DNA of 64,000 nucleotides. Origin: Sinorhizobium sojae CCBAU 05684. Lineage in GTDB: Bacteria > Pseudomonadota > Alphaproteobacteria > Rhizobiales > Rhizobiaceae. This document shows, piece by piece, positions 23,525-32,831 of the stretch. The translations under genes and the position numbers were made by a program. Numbering within the stretch: position 1 is the first letter of the stretch; every line of letters starts with the position of its first letter. The stretch spans positions 1,364,001-1,428,000 of the forward strand of contig NZ_CP023067.1 of NCBI RefSeq assembly GCF_002288525.1. The letters run 5' to 3'. The notes under the pieces were generated by a model. The model was not told the origin of the DNA. It did no database searches and saw only the letters and a list, made by a program, of their open reading frames with translations.

Positions 23525-23600
23525 TGGTGAGCGCGCAGGGATTCGAACCCTGGACCTACTGATTAAAAGTCAGTTGCTCTACCGGCTGAGCTACGCGCTC
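23525..23600 (-). tRNA. tRNA-Lys (TTT)
   Basis: A 76-nt cloverleaf with acceptor GAGCGCG/CGCGCTC, anticodon loop CTTTTAA (TTT) and encoded CCA. Marks the right edge of the accessory stretch. Confidence 0.96.
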
Positions 23601-23887
23601 CCGTCGCCCGAGCTTCAAGCTCGGCGGAAGTGGGCGGACATATGCACGCGCCCCCCGTGCCGGTCAACCCAAAAAATTACAGGAAAGCACGAATATAGGC
23701 ACGCGTTTCCGGGCAACATGGGCGTTGGTGAATCCATTTGCGCCGGCGGGCGCGAGTGGGCCAATTGGCTGTAATTTTGCCCGGTGGGGCCGGCGCGTGC
23801 GGCAATATGGTCGCCAAAAGGTGATTGGTTTCGCATTACATATGCGGGTAAGAAGGCGGCGAGCCCGAGTGCCGGAGTATCTGAACT

Positions 23888-24634
23888 TTGTCGATTGCCG
23901 ATATATCCATCTGGACCGCGATCCTCGCGGGCGCTCTGTCCTTTCTCTCGCCTTGCGTCCTGCCGCTCGTTCCCCCCTATCTCTGCTATATGGCGGGCGT
24001 TTCCGTCGATCAGTTCCGTGGCGGCGACGCGGCGGCGGTCGGCAACCCGCGCAGGGCCGTGATGCCGGCGGCGCTCCTCTTCACGCTCGGCTTCGCGACC
24101 GTGTTCGTCGCGCTCGGGGCAGGGGCATCGTCGATCGGTCTGCTGCTGCGGCAACATATGGACGTGCTGTCTCGCGTCGGCGGCATTATCATCATCGTCA
24201 TGGGGCTGCATTTTCTCGGCGTCTTCCGCATCGGCCTGCTTGCCCGCGAGGCGCGCTTTCACGGCGGGGGCAAGCCGGCGACGCTGTCGGGCGCCTATAT
24301 AATGGGGCTGGCCTTCGCCTTCGGATGGACGCCCTGCATTGGGCCGGTGCTCGGCACGATTCTCGGCGTTGCCGCCGCGCGCGACACCGTTGGCGACGGT
24401 GCCCTGCTGCTTGCGATCTATTCGCTCGGTCTTGCGGTTCCCTTCTGGGTGGCTGCCGGCTTCTCGGGGGCGTTCATGCGCTTCCTTTCGCGCTTTCGGC
24501 GCCATCTCGGCCTGGTCGAGAAGCTGATGGGCGTCCTGCTGGTTGCGGCGGGTCTCGCCTTCCTCTTCGGCTTTGTCAGTACCGTGGCGATCTGGTTCCA
24601 GCAAACCTTCCCGGTGCTCTCGCAAATCGGCTGA
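23888..24634 (+). CDS. ccdA: Cytochrome c biogenesis protein CcdA
   Basis: A membrane thiol-disulfide carrier that moves electrons from cytosolic thioredoxin to periplasmic partners for heme c attachment. 248 residues with about six transmembrane helices. The signature LSFLSPCVLPLVPPYLCYMA near residue 20 carries the first active Cys; the second is in FGWTPCIGPVLGTILG near residue 148. The only start is TTG at 23888, because a TGA lies three codons upstream in the same frame. Stands alone. Confidence 0.94.
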   Translation: MSIADISIWTAILAGALSFLSPCVLPLVPPYLCYMAGVSVDQFRGGDAAAVGNPRRAVMPAALLFTLGFATVFVALGAGASSIGLLLRQHMDVLSRVGGIIIIVMGLHFLGVFRIGLLAREARFHGGGKPATLSGAYIMGLAFAFGWTPCIGPVLGTILGVAAARDTVGDGALLLAIYSLGLAVPFWVAAGFSGAFMRFLSRFRRHLGLVEKLMGVLLVAAGLAFLFGFVSTVAIWFQQTFPVLSQIG

Positions 24635-24656
24635 TCTGCCGAATTGAGCGGGCCGA

Positions 24657-25868
24657 TCAGGCACTCTTCCGGGTGAATGTCTCCCGCAGGCTCTCCCTGA
24701 TCGATTGCAGCGCGCTCCCGGGATGGATGCCTTCGCGCATCAGGAGGCCCCGCAGCGGCCCGGCGGAGGAAAGAAGCTGCAGACCGACGGCGCGCATCGC
24801 CTGGACGGGCAGGAAGCTCGAGAGCAGAGACCGGTTGAGCAGGTCGACGCTCGCCGTCCGGCTGAGGATGTCCATCCGGCGCTCGCGGTCGAAACGGTCG
24901 CCGGCATCGGCCGGCAAGCGGCCGACGGTGGGCGGTCCGACGAGCTCGACGACCGTCATGACGTCGCGAAGGCTAAGGTTCAATCCTTGCGCTCCGATCG
25001 GCGGGAAGGCATGCGCAGCCTCGCCGACGAGCATCACGCGGCCCCTGCCGAAGCGCTGGGCGGTCATGCCGGAGAGCGGGAAGGACTGCGGTTTGCCTTC
25101 GGCGGTCACCTTGCCGAGGATCGAGTGCAGCCGCTCCTCGATGGTGCGCGACAGGACCTCTGTCGGCAATTTCAGCGTTTCCTCCGCATCACGCGGCTTC
25201 TGGACCCAGACCAGGCTCGAGCGGTTGCCGGGAAGCGGCACCTGCGTGAATGGGCCGCTTGGCGTATGGAGTTCCGTCGAGACCTCCTGGTGCGGCAGTT
25301 CGTGCCCGAAATTCAGGACGACGGCGGCCTGTGGATAGGACCAGGTGAGCGTGTCGATATCCGCCGCTTCCCGGACGGCCGAGCGCCGGCCATCGGCGCC
25401 GACGATGAGATCGGCGGTGAGCATGCGGCCGTCCTCGAGGCCGACGCGCACTTGGACATCGCCAAAATCGAAGACCTCCGCCGCCACGGCTATGCGCTCC
25501 AGCGTCGGCAGATTAGCCTGGTGTCTTTCGAGGATCTCGAGGAACGGCGCATTGGGGATATTGTAGCCAAACGCCTCGAGGCCGACCTCGGCCGCGCGGA
25601 AGTTGACGGGCGGCGCGCGCAACAGCCGCTTGGTATCGTCAATGATGTGGATGGCGACGAGCGGTGCCGTCAGCGGCGCGACCTCGCTCCAGAGTTCGAG
25701 CTGCTTCAGATATTCAATCGATTGGTCCATCAGGGCCGTCGTGCGCCCGTCCGCAATCGCCGGTCGCGGACCGACCAGCGCGACGCGGTGGCCCTCGCGG
25801 GCAAGCGCGATCGCGGCGAGCGACCCGGCAAGCCCGGCACCGATGATGACGACGTCGTAGTGATCCAT
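24657..25868 (-). CDS. UbiH/UbiF/COQ6-family FAD-dependent hydroxylase
   Basis: A 403-residue aromatic-ring monooxygenase for ubiquinone synthesis. The FAD-binding GxGxxG motif is at the N-terminus (YDVVIIGAGLAGSLAAIALA), the middle DG motif is LIVGADGRRSAVRE, and the second FAD motif is RVMLVGEAAHAFPPIGAQGL. Which ring carbon it hydroxylates cannot be told; alphaproteobacteria use UbiL- and UbiM-type enzymes of this family. The start at 25868 puts the Rossmann motif at residue 9; the longer frame to 25919 adds 17 unlikely residues. Confidence 0.9.
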   Translation of the reverse strand: MDHYDVVIIGAGLAGSLAAIALAREGHRVALVGPRPAIADGRTTALMDQSIEYLKQLELWSEVAPLTAPLVAIHIIDDTKRLLRAPPVNFRAAEVGLEAFGYNIPNAPFLEILERHQANLPTLERIAVAAEVFDFGDVQVRVGLEDGRMLTADLIVGADGRRSAVREAADIDTLTWSYPQAAVVLNFGHELPHQEVSTELHTPSGPFTQVPLPGNRSSLVWVQKPRDAEETLKLPTEVLSRTIEERLHSILGKVTAEGKPQSFPLSGMTAQRFGRGRVMLVGEAAHAFPPIGAQGLNLSLRDVMTVVELVGPPTVGRLPADAGDRFDRERRMDILSRTASVDLLNRSLLSSFLPVQAMRAVGLQLLSSAGPLRGLLMREGIHPGSALQSIRESLRETFTRKSA

Positions 25869-26127
25869 GGCCGACGAGACCTCTTTGTCCGAGCGGTTGC
25901 CCGCCCCAATTCTCCACAACGGGTTTGTTCTACTCCGTTAGCCTATTGAAATAAATGGGCTCAATTGGCGCAGACCGGTTTCTCGCATGTCCACAGGACA
26001 ATTCCCTCCCCGGGCTTGACTCCGTTTAATTTTGCTGGCGGCGCCCCGCAAAGGGTGCATATTACCGCCTGTCGGGCAGCGACGGCTCCGGCAAGGGTCG
26101 AAATGAGGGACTGGGCGGCATTCACAA

Positions 26128-26853
26128 ATGAAATTCTTCAACTACAGACGCGTTCCCTACGCCGAAATCCGGGCCTTCTCCGTGCATATCCTGACGGCGT
26201 CCGGATCGTTCCTGGCTTTTCTCGGCGTCGTGGCGGCGGCCGAGCATCGCTTTATCGACATGTTCTGGTGGCTCGGCCTGGCCCTGCTCGTCGACGGCAT
26301 CGATGGCCCCATTGCGCGCAAGGTACAGGTCAAGGAAGTCCTGCCGAACTGGTCGGGCGACACGCTCGACAATGTCATCGATTACGTGACCTACGTCCTG
26401 CTGCCGGCCTTCGCGCTCTACCAGAGCGGCATGATCGGCGAGCCCTGGTCCTTTGTCGCGGCCGGAGCCATCGTGGTTTCGAGTGCCATCTACTACGCCG
26501 ACATGGGCATGAAGACGGATGAATATTTCTTCTCCGGATTCCCCGTCGTCTGGAACATGGTCGTCTTCACCCTGTTTGTGATCCAGGCTAGCGAAATAAC
26601 TGCATCCATTGTTGTTTTCCTGTCTGTAGTGCTGACCTTCCTGCCGGTCAATTTCCTGCATCCGGTGCGGGTGCAAAGGCTGAGGCCGCTCAATCTCGGC
26701 GTCTTCCTCGTCTGGTCGGTGCTCGGCATGTATGCGCTGCTGCTGCATTTCGAAACGCCGCCCTGGGTGGTCGTCGGAGTGGTGGCGACCGGCATCTATC
26801 TCTACGTCATCGGTTTCATTCTGCAGCTGTTCCCTAATCTTGGGCGTGTTTAG
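26128..26853 (+). CDS. pcs: Phosphatidylcholine synthase
   Basis: Condenses choline with CDP-diacylglycerol to make phosphatidylcholine in one step, a hallmark of rhizobia and other host-associated alphaproteobacteria. The 241-residue protein has about eight hydrophobic segments and the CDP-alcohol phosphotransferase motif modified as in Pcs: DGIDGPIARKVQ, then NWSGDTLDNVIDYVTYVLLP. The ATG is preceded by a weak site. A quinone oxidoreductase gene follows after nine bases, so the two may be cotranscribed. Confidence 0.95.
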   Translation: MKFFNYRRVPYAEIRAFSVHILTASGSFLAFLGVVAAAEHRFIDMFWWLGLALLVDGIDGPIARKVQVKEVLPNWSGDTLDNVIDYVTYVLLPAFALYQSGMIGEPWSFVAAGAIVVSSAIYYADMGMKTDEYFFSGFPVVWNMVVFTLFVIQASEITASIVVFLSVVLTFLPVNFLHPVRVQRLRPLNLGVFLVWSVLGMYALLLHFETPPWVVVGVVATGIYLYVIGFILQLFPNLGRV

Positions 26854-26862
26854 GAGTTGGTC

Positions 26863-27840
26863 ATGGCACAGGCGATCGTAGTCCGCGAGCTCGGCGGACC
26901 GGAAGTTCTGAAGATGGAAGGCGTGACGCTGGCGCCGCCCGGGCCGGGAGAGGTGCAGATCCGCCAGGTGGCGATCGGCCTGAACTTCATCGATGTCTAT
27001 TTCCGCACCGGGCTCTACAAGTCGGCCACGGGTCTGCCTTTTGTTCCGGGCAAGGAGGGCGCCGGGATCATCACGGCCGTCGGCGACGGCGTCAGGCTCT
27101 TTGCGGTCGGCGACCGGGTGGCCTACGCCTCCGCGGATGGCGCCTATGCAAGTGAACGCAACGTCGAGGCTTCGCAACTCGTCAAGGTTCCAGACGGCAT
27201 CAGCCTGGAGACAGCCGCCGCGATGATGCTCAAGGGCATGACCGCGCAATATCTCCTGAACCAGACCTTCCAGGTCGGTCCGGAGACGGCACTGCTCTTT
27301 CACGCGGCCGCCGGCGGCGTCGGCCTGATTGCCGGCCAATGGGCGAAAGCGCTCGGTGCGATCGTGATCGGTACGGCGGGATCGCAGGAGAAGATCGAGC
27401 TGGCGCTCGCCCACGGTTACGACCATGTCATCAACTACAATACCGAGAATTTCGTCGAACGCGTGAGGGAGCTGACGGGGGGCCGGGGCGTCGACGTCGT
27501 GTACGACTCGGTCGGCCGCGATACCTTTCCGGCCTCGCTCGACTGTATCAAGCCGCGCGGCATGTGGGTCAGCTTCGGCAATTCCTCCGGGCCGGTGGAT
27601 GCGTTCAATATCGGCATCCTGGCGCAGAAGGGATCGCTCTTTGCCACCCGGCCGACCCTCTTCGGCTACATCGCGACGAGGCCCGCGCTGGAGGCATGTG
27701 CAAATTCCCTGTTTGATGTTGTGCAAAGCAACAAAGTGCGTATCAATATCAATCAGACCTATCCGCTCGCCGAGGCTGGCCGTGCGCATACGGATCTCGA
27801 ATCAAGAAGAACGAGTGGAACGACATTGCTGATTCCCTGA
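26863..27840 (+). CDS. NADPH:quinone oxidoreductase (zeta-crystallin type)
   Basis: A 325-residue zinc-free medium-chain dehydrogenase. N-terminal GroES-like domain with GLNFIDVYFRTGLY and VPGKEGAGIITAVGDGV; NADPH Rossmann motif AAAGGVGLIAGQWAKALGA near residues 145-160; GRGVDVVYDSVG. No structural or catalytic zinc cysteines are seen. Reduces quinones to semiquinones or hydroquinones. AGGAG lies six bases before the ATG at 26863; an in-frame TTG at 26857 is less likely. Confidence 0.92.
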   Translation: MAQAIVVRELGGPEVLKMEGVTLAPPGPGEVQIRQVAIGLNFIDVYFRTGLYKSATGLPFVPGKEGAGIITAVGDGVRLFAVGDRVAYASADGAYASERNVEASQLVKVPDGISLETAAAMMLKGMTAQYLLNQTFQVGPETALLFHAAAGGVGLIAGQWAKALGAIVIGTAGSQEKIELALAHGYDHVINYNTENFVERVRELTGGRGVDVVYDSVGRDTFPASLDCIKPRGMWVSFGNSSGPVDAFNIGILAQKGSLFATRPTLFGYIATRPALEACANSLFDVVQSNKVRININQTYPLAEAGRAHTDLESRRTSGTTLLIP

Positions 27841-27883
27841 GCGTTGCCAAAACGGGCCGGGAGTTGAGGGGAAAGAGGGCAGA

Positions 27884-29458
27884 GTGCCTGTAAAGGGAGC
27901 AAATGCGAGCGGCCCGTTGCTGGCCGTGCGCAACCTGACGAAATTCTTCGGCTCGTTCGCCGCCTGCAGCGCGATCGATCTGCAGATAGAACCCGGAGAA
28001 ATTCACGCCCTCCTCGGCGAGAACGGGGCAGGGAAGTCGACCCTGGTGAAGATGCTGTTCGGCGTGTTGGCGCCGACGGCGGGCGAGATCCGGTGGAGGG
28101 GCGAGGCCGTCCGCATTTCGAGCCCCGGTGACGCGCGCAAGCTCGGCATCGGCATGGTGTTCCAGCACTTTTCCCTTTTCGAGGCGCTGACGGTCGCGGA
28201 GAACATCGCACTGTCTATGGACAGGAATGTTTCGCTGGCTCGGGTCGCCGAGGAAGCCTCGCGGCTTTCGCATGCCTACGGCCTGCCGCTCGACCCGAAG
28301 GCGCATGTGGCCGACCTTTCCGTCGGCGAAAGGCAGCGCATCGAGATCGTCCGGGCGCTTCTGCAGAACCCGCAACTGATCATCCTTGACGAGCCGACTT
28401 CGGTCCTGACGCCGCAGGAGGCCGATCGGCTGTTCGAGACGCTGCGCAAGCTGAAATCGGAAGGTCGATCCGTCCTTTATATCAGCCACCGGCTGGAGGA
28501 GGTGCAGCGCCTCTGCGACCGTGCCACGGTCTTGCGGCACGGGAGGGTAACCGGCGCCTGCGACCCGCGTGCGGAGACGCCGGCCTCGCTCGCCCGCATG
28601 ATGGTCGGCAGCGACGTCGCAACGGTCAGCCCGGAGGGAACGAGCACCAAGGGCGACGTACTACTGGAGGCGAGCGACCTCTCGGTCCCCGCGCGCACGC
28701 CCTTCGCGGTCTCGCTGAAGAATCTCTGCCTCAAGGTGCGGGCGGGCGAAGTCCTGGCGATCGCAGGGGTCGCCGGCAACGGCCAGAGCGAGCTTTTCGA
28801 TGCGCTTTCGGGCGAATACCCCGTGGCTGATAACAATGCCGTCCAGATCCGGCAAAAGCCGGTCGGAACGAAGAACATCAATGCGCGCCGCCTGATGGGC
28901 GCCGGTTTCGTGCCGGAGGAGCGACACGGGCATGCAGCGGTCCCGGCGCTCGCGCTCTCCGACAATCTCGTTCTCGCCCGCAATCAGTCCGACCGGCGCG
29001 CTTTTCTCGGCGGCGGCTTCCTGAAGATCATCCGGCAGAACGCCATCAAGGCGGCGACCAAGCGGATTTCCGAGGCGATGGACGTTCGCAAGAGCGGCGA
29101 GGATCCGCCGGCCGGCTCCCTTTCGGGCGGCAATCTGCAAAAATTCATCGTTGGGCGCGAGCTCGACCGGCAGCCCGCCGTGCTCGTCGTCAACCAGCCC
29201 ACCTGGGGCGTCGATGCGGGCGCCGCAAGCCGGATCCGGCAGGCGCTGGTCGATCTCGCGAAGGCGGGCTCCGCAGTGCTGGTGATCAGCCAGGATCTCG
29301 ACGAGATTTTCGAGGTGGCGACGGAAATCGCGGTGATCAGCGAGGGGCGCATTTCCGACGCCTATCCGGCCCGCGAACTTTCGCGCGAAAAGATCGGCCT
29401 TCTCATGGGCGGCATTCATGGCCAGACGGAAGGTGCGGGGGCGGCACATGCGCATTGA
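27884..29458 (+). CDS. BMP-type (nucleoside/simple sugar) ABC transporter, double ATPase
   Basis: A 524-residue fused ATPase with two nucleotide-binding domains. First: Walker A GENGAGKST, signature LSVGERQRIEIVRAL, Walker B LIILDEPTS. Second: degenerate P-loop GVAGNGQSELFDAL, signature LSGGNLQKFIVGRELD. This is the YufO/RbsA-type layout, with likely one hydrolytically weak site. GTG start at 27884 after AGAGGGCAGA. The first permease ATG lies inside its last codons, so they are coupled. With the two permeases and the binding protein it forms a complete importer, probably for nucleosides. Confidence 0.93.
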   Translation: MPVKGANASGPLLAVRNLTKFFGSFAACSAIDLQIEPGEIHALLGENGAGKSTLVKMLFGVLAPTAGEIRWRGEAVRISSPGDARKLGIGMVFQHFSLFEALTVAENIALSMDRNVSLARVAEEASRLSHAYGLPLDPKAHVADLSVGERQRIEIVRALLQNPQLIILDEPTSVLTPQEADRLFETLRKLKSEGRSVLYISHRLEEVQRLCDRATVLRHGRVTGACDPRAETPASLARMMVGSDVATVSPEGTSTKGDVLLEASDLSVPARTPFAVSLKNLCLKVRAGEVLAIAGVAGNGQSELFDALSGEYPVADNNAVQIRQKPVGTKNINARRLMGAGFVPEERHGHAAVPALALSDNLVLARNQSDRRAFLGGGFLKIIRQNAIKAATKRISEAMDVRKSGEDPPAGSLSGGNLQKFIVGRELDRQPAVLVVNQPTWGVDAGAASRIRQALVDLAKAGSAVLVISQDLDEIFEVATEIAVISEGRISDAYPARELSREKIGLLMGGIHGQTEGAGAAHAH

Positions 29459-30542
29459 ACTCGAAAAGCGTGCCAAGGTCTCGACGCTCTATTCAATCCT
29501 GTCGCCGTTCATCGCTTTCGCGCTGACGATCGTCTTCGGCGGCATCATGTTCGCGCTTCTCGGCAAAAACCCGGTGACCGCGCTTTACAGTTATTTCGTC
29601 GAGCCTTTGATCGAGGTGTGGTCGCTGCATGAGCTGGCAATCAAGGCCGCGCCGCTGATGCTGATCGGCGTCGGCCTCTCGGTCTGCTTCCGGTCCAACA
29701 ACTGGAATATCGGCGCCGAAGGCCAGTTCATCATGGGCGCGATCGCCGGTTCGATCCTTCCGGTCGTCTTTCATGAGTGGCACTCGCCCCTGATGCTGCC
29801 GTTGATGCTTCTCTTCGGCATCATCGGCGGCGCTCTCTTCGCTGCGATACCCGCCTTCTTAAAGGCGCATATGAACACCAACGAGATCCTGACGAGCCTG
29901 ATGCTGGTCTATGTCGCCCAGCTCTTTCTCGACTGGCTGGTGCGCGGTCCCTGGCGCAATCCGGAGGGCATGAATTTTCCCGAAACGCGCAGGTTCGCCG
30001 CCGAGGCGATCCTGCCCGAAATGCTCGCCTCTGGGCGCGCCCATTGGGGTTTCGCCTTCGCCATCATTGCGGCGCTGCTCGTGTGGTTCATGATGCGTTA
30101 CACACTGCGCGGCTTCGAGATTACCGTCCTTGGCCAGTCCGAACGGGCCGGGCGCTTCGCCGGCTTTTCCTCCCGCAGGATGATCTGGTTTTCGATGCTT
30201 TTTTCCGGCGCCCTTGCCGGGCTTGCGGGCATTGCGGAAGTGAGCGGCGCAATCCAGCAACTGCGGCCGGTGATCTCGCCCGGCTACGGTTTCACGGCAA
30301 TCATCGTCGCTTTCCTAGGACGCCTCAATCCGCTCGGCATCATCGCCGCCGGGCTCGTGCTTGCGCTCACCTATCTCGGCGGCGAGGCGGCACAGCTTTC
30401 GATCGGCGTTTCGGACAAGGCGACGCGCGTCTTCCAGGGCCTGCTGCTGTTCTTCGTGCTCTCCTGCGATACGCTCATCCATTATCGCATTCGGCTGGTG
30501 TGGGAGAGATTTCCGGCAATCAAGACGGATGAGGCGCACTGA
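29448..30542 (+). CDS. BMP-type ABC transporter permease 1
   Basis: A 364-residue permease of the branched-chain/ribose superfamily (YufP-like) with about nine membrane helices; includes SVCFRSNNWNIGAEGQFIMG and LGQSERAGRFAGFSSRRMIW. The ATG at 29448 overlaps the ATPase end by 11 bases. The stop overlaps the second permease ATG by one base (TGATG). Confidence 0.92.
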   Translation: MRIELEKRAKVSTLYSILSPFIAFALTIVFGGIMFALLGKNPVTALYSYFVEPLIEVWSLHELAIKAAPLMLIGVGLSVCFRSNNWNIGAEGQFIMGAIAGSILPVVFHEWHSPLMLPLMLLFGIIGGALFAAIPAFLKAHMNTNEILTSLMLVYVAQLFLDWLVRGPWRNPEGMNFPETRRFAAEAILPEMLASGRAHWGFAFAIIAALLVWFMMRYTLRGFEITVLGQSERAGRFAGFSSRRMIWFSMLFSGALAGLAGIAEVSGAIQQLRPVISPGYGFTAIIVAFLGRLNPLGIIAAGLVLALTYLGGEAAQLSIGVSDKATRVFQGLLLFFVLSCDTLIHYRIRLVWERFPAIKTDEAH

Positions 30543-31462
30543 TGGGTATCGTCGAAGCAATCCTCTTGAGCGTCATCACCGCGGCAACGCCGCTGGTGCT
30601 TGCCGCTGCCGGCGAGCTCGTCGCAGAGCGGTCCGGCGTGCTCAATCTCGGCGTCGAAGGCATGATGATCATGGGGGCGGTCTGCGCCTTCGCGGCCACC
30701 CAGATCACCGGCTCACCCTATCTCGGGGTTGTCGCCGGCATTGCTGCGGGTGCTTTGTTTTCGCTCCTCTTCGGCGTTCTCACGCTGACGCTCGTTGCCA
30801 ACCAGGTGGCAACGGGGCTGGCGCTGACGCTGCTCGGCCTCGGCGCCTCGGGCATGATCGGCGAGAGCTTCCTCGGCATGCAGGGAACCAAGCTGCAGCC
30901 GATCGCTCTTCCGCTCCTGTCGGAAATCCCCTTCGTCGGGCCGCTCATCTTCCGACAGGATGCGATCTTCTATCTCTCTATCGCGATCGTCGCGGGCATC
31001 CACTGGTTCCTGTTCAGGAGCCGCGCCGGGCTGAAGCTGCGGGCGGTCGGTGACAGCCATGCCTCGGCGCACGCGCTTGGTGTCGACGTCATTCGCACCC
31101 GCTATCTGGCGGTCCTGTTCGGCGGCGCCTGCGCCGGCCTTGCGGGCGCACAGCTCTCGCTGGTCTACACGCCGCAGTGGGTGGAGAACATGTCGGCCGG
31201 CCGCGGCTGGATCGCGCTGGCGCTCGTGGTGTTTTCGTCCTGGAGACCGTGGCGCGTGGTCGCCGGAGGCTATCTCTTCGGGGCCGTCTCGATCAGCCAG
31301 CTTCACGCGCAAGCCTTCGGCATCGGCATCCCTTCGCAATTCCTTTCTTCGCTTCCCTATGTGGCGACAATTGTCGTACTCATACTGATATCGCACAACC
31401 GGCGGATGACCTTGATCAATACGCCGGCATCGCTCGGCAAGCCGTTCGTGCCGGACCGGTGA
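30542..31462 (+). CDS. BMP-type ABC transporter permease 2
   Basis: A 306-residue permease (YufQ-like) with about eight helices, including SGVLNLGVEGMMIMGAVCAF and VGDSHASAHALGVDVIRTRY, the conserved cytosolic loop that meets the ATPase. Pairs with permease 1. Translation is coupled through a one-base overlap. The binding protein follows after 45 bases. Confidence 0.92.
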   Translation: MGIVEAILLSVITAATPLVLAAAGELVAERSGVLNLGVEGMMIMGAVCAFAATQITGSPYLGVVAGIAAGALFSLLFGVLTLTLVANQVATGLALTLLGLGASGMIGESFLGMQGTKLQPIALPLLSEIPFVGPLIFRQDAIFYLSIAIVAGIHWFLFRSRAGLKLRAVGDSHASAHALGVDVIRTRYLAVLFGGACAGLAGAQLSLVYTPQWVENMSAGRGWIALALVVFSSWRPWRVVAGGYLFGAVSISQLHAQAFGIGIPSQFLSSLPYVATIVVLILISHNRRMTLINTPASLGKPFVPDR

Positions 31463-31507
31463 ACCACAAGAACCAGACGGCTATTCTCGAACCACAGAGG
31501 TCAAAAA

Positions 31508-32578
31508 ATGAAAAAACTACTCCTCGCCCTTGCAACCACGACAGCGGTGCTCGGCTTTGCTGCGGCCGCGAGCGCACAGGAAAAGGCCAAGATCTGCTTC
31601 GTCTATGTGGGCTCCAAGACCGACGGCGGCTGGACCCAGGCGCATGACATCGGCCGCCAGCAGGTCGAAAAGGAGCTCGGCGACAAGGTCGAAACGCAGT
31701 TCCTGGAAAACGTGCCGGAAGGACCTGATGCCGAGCGCGCCATCGAGCGCATGGCACGCTCGGGCTGCGGCCTGATCTTCACCACGTCCTTCGGCTTCAT
31801 GGATGCGACGATCAACGTCGCGCAGAAGTTCCCGGACGTGAAGTTCGAACATGCGACCGGCTACAAGACCGCACCGAACGTCGCCACCTATAACAGCCGC
31901 TTCTATGAAGGCCGCTACATCCAGGGCCAGATCGCAGCCAAGATGTCGGAGAAGGGCGTCGCGGGCTACATCGCGTCCTTCCCCATCCCGGAAGTGGTGA
32001 TGGGCATCAACGCCTTCGTCATCGGCGCCCGTTCGGTCGATCCCGACTTCAAGATCAAGGTCATCTGGGCGAACACCTGGTTCGATCCGGGCAAGGAGGC
32101 GGACGCCGCCAAGGCGCTGATCGACCAGGGCGTCGATATCCTCACGCAGCACACCGACACGACCGCGCCGATGCAGGTCGCCGCCGAACGCGGCATCAAG
32201 GCCTTCGGCCAGGCGTCCGACATGATTGCCGCCGGTCCCGAGACGCAGCTGACGGCGATCGTCGACACCTGGGGCGCCTATTACGTGAAGCGCACGCAGG
32301 ACTTCCTCGATGGCAAATGGGAATCGACCTCGAGCTGGGATGGCCTCAAGGACGGCATCCTGACCATGGCGCCCTACACGAACATGCCCGATGACGTGAA
32401 GGCGATGGCCGAGGAAACCGAAGCCAAGATCCGGTCCGGCGAACTGAAGCCGTTCACCGGCCCACTCGACAAGCAGGATGGAACGCCTTGGCTGAAGGAA
32501 GGCGAGACGGCGGACGACGCGACGCTTCTCGGCATGAACTTCTATGTCGAGGGTGTCGACGACAAGCTGCCGCAATAA
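31508..32578 (+). CDS. BMP/PnrA-family periplasmic substrate-binding protein
   Basis: A 356-residue solute receptor. Sec signal peptide KKLLLALATTTAVLGFAAAA with cleavage near ASAQ/EKA. No lipobox Cys, so it is soluble in the periplasm, unlike the BmpA lipoproteins of spirochaetes. The BMP fold shows ICFVYVGSKTDGGWTQAHD, LIFTTSFGFMDATINVAQKF and ANTWFDPGKEADAAKALIDQ. Relatives bind purine nucleosides. Last gene of the transporter operon, with a terminator 33 bases on. Confidence 0.92.
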   Translation: MKKLLLALATTTAVLGFAAAASAQEKAKICFVYVGSKTDGGWTQAHDIGRQQVEKELGDKVETQFLENVPEGPDAERAIERMARSGCGLIFTTSFGFMDATINVAQKFPDVKFEHATGYKTAPNVATYNSRFYEGRYIQGQIAAKMSEKGVAGYIASFPIPEVVMGINAFVIGARSVDPDFKIKVIWANTWFDPGKEADAAKALIDQGVDILTQHTDTTAPMQVAAERGIKAFGQASDMIAAGPETQLTAIVDTWGAYYVKRTQDFLDGKWESTSSWDGLKDGILTMAPYTNMPDDVKAMAEETEAKIRSGELKPFTGPLDKQDGTPWLKEGETADDATLLGMNFYVEGVDDKLPQ

Positions 32579-32610
32579 GCCGCACCCGCCAACCGTGATT
32601 GCCCTGCAGA

Positions 32611-32634
32611 CCCCGCGCTTCAAACGCGGGGTTT
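32611..32634 (+). terminator. Terminator of the BMP transporter operon
   Basis: CCCCGCG/CGCGGGG stem with a short loop, followed by TTTG, 33 bases after the binding-protein stop. Confidence 0.75.
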
Positions 32635-32637
32635 GCT

Positions 32638-32706
32638 ACTGCATCTCTCCTTAAATCGACCTCGGACAAAGACATGCAGCGAGTCGAAGTGCTAAAGCGA
32701 CTGCGG
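32638..32706 (+). repeat. Partial RIME-like mosaic element (second head type)
   Basis: ACTGCATCTCTCCTTAAATCGAC...CAAAGACATGCAGC followed by a truncated tail (GTGCTAAAGCGACTGCGGCGG). The head matches the one at 60970-61020, showing a second head type in the family. Confidence 0.5.
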
Positions 32707-32751
32707 CGGGCGGCAATAATAGCCCCGCTACTGCTCGCGAGACTTTCGGGA

Positions 32752-32782
32752 ATCGTATATTCGATCTAGAGTTATATGCGAT
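32752..32782. promoter_or_regulatory. Dyad before the FCD regulator, possible operator
   Basis: ATCGTATA and TATATGCGAT form an imperfect inverted repeat about 50 bases before the GTG start, the usual position and AT-rich character of a GntR/FadR operator. Confidence 0.3.
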
Positions 32783-32831
32783 CTTTCTGATGGGACGTGG
32801 GGAACTGCGCGCTTGACCGGGAGGAGAGGGG

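Noticed and set aside
23615-24664. Minus-strand open frame (349 codons) opposite ccdA
   Set aside because: Composition (Arg, Asp, His, Gln) typical of antisense frames; ccdA on the other strand is certain.
24705-25949. Plus-strand open frame (414 codons) opposite the UbiH-type gene
   Set aside because: Antisense artefact; the minus-strand protein has clear FAD motifs.
26122-27789. Minus-strand open frame (555 codons) opposite pcs and the quinone oxidoreductase
   Set aside because: Spans two certain plus-strand genes and resembles no family; antisense artefact.
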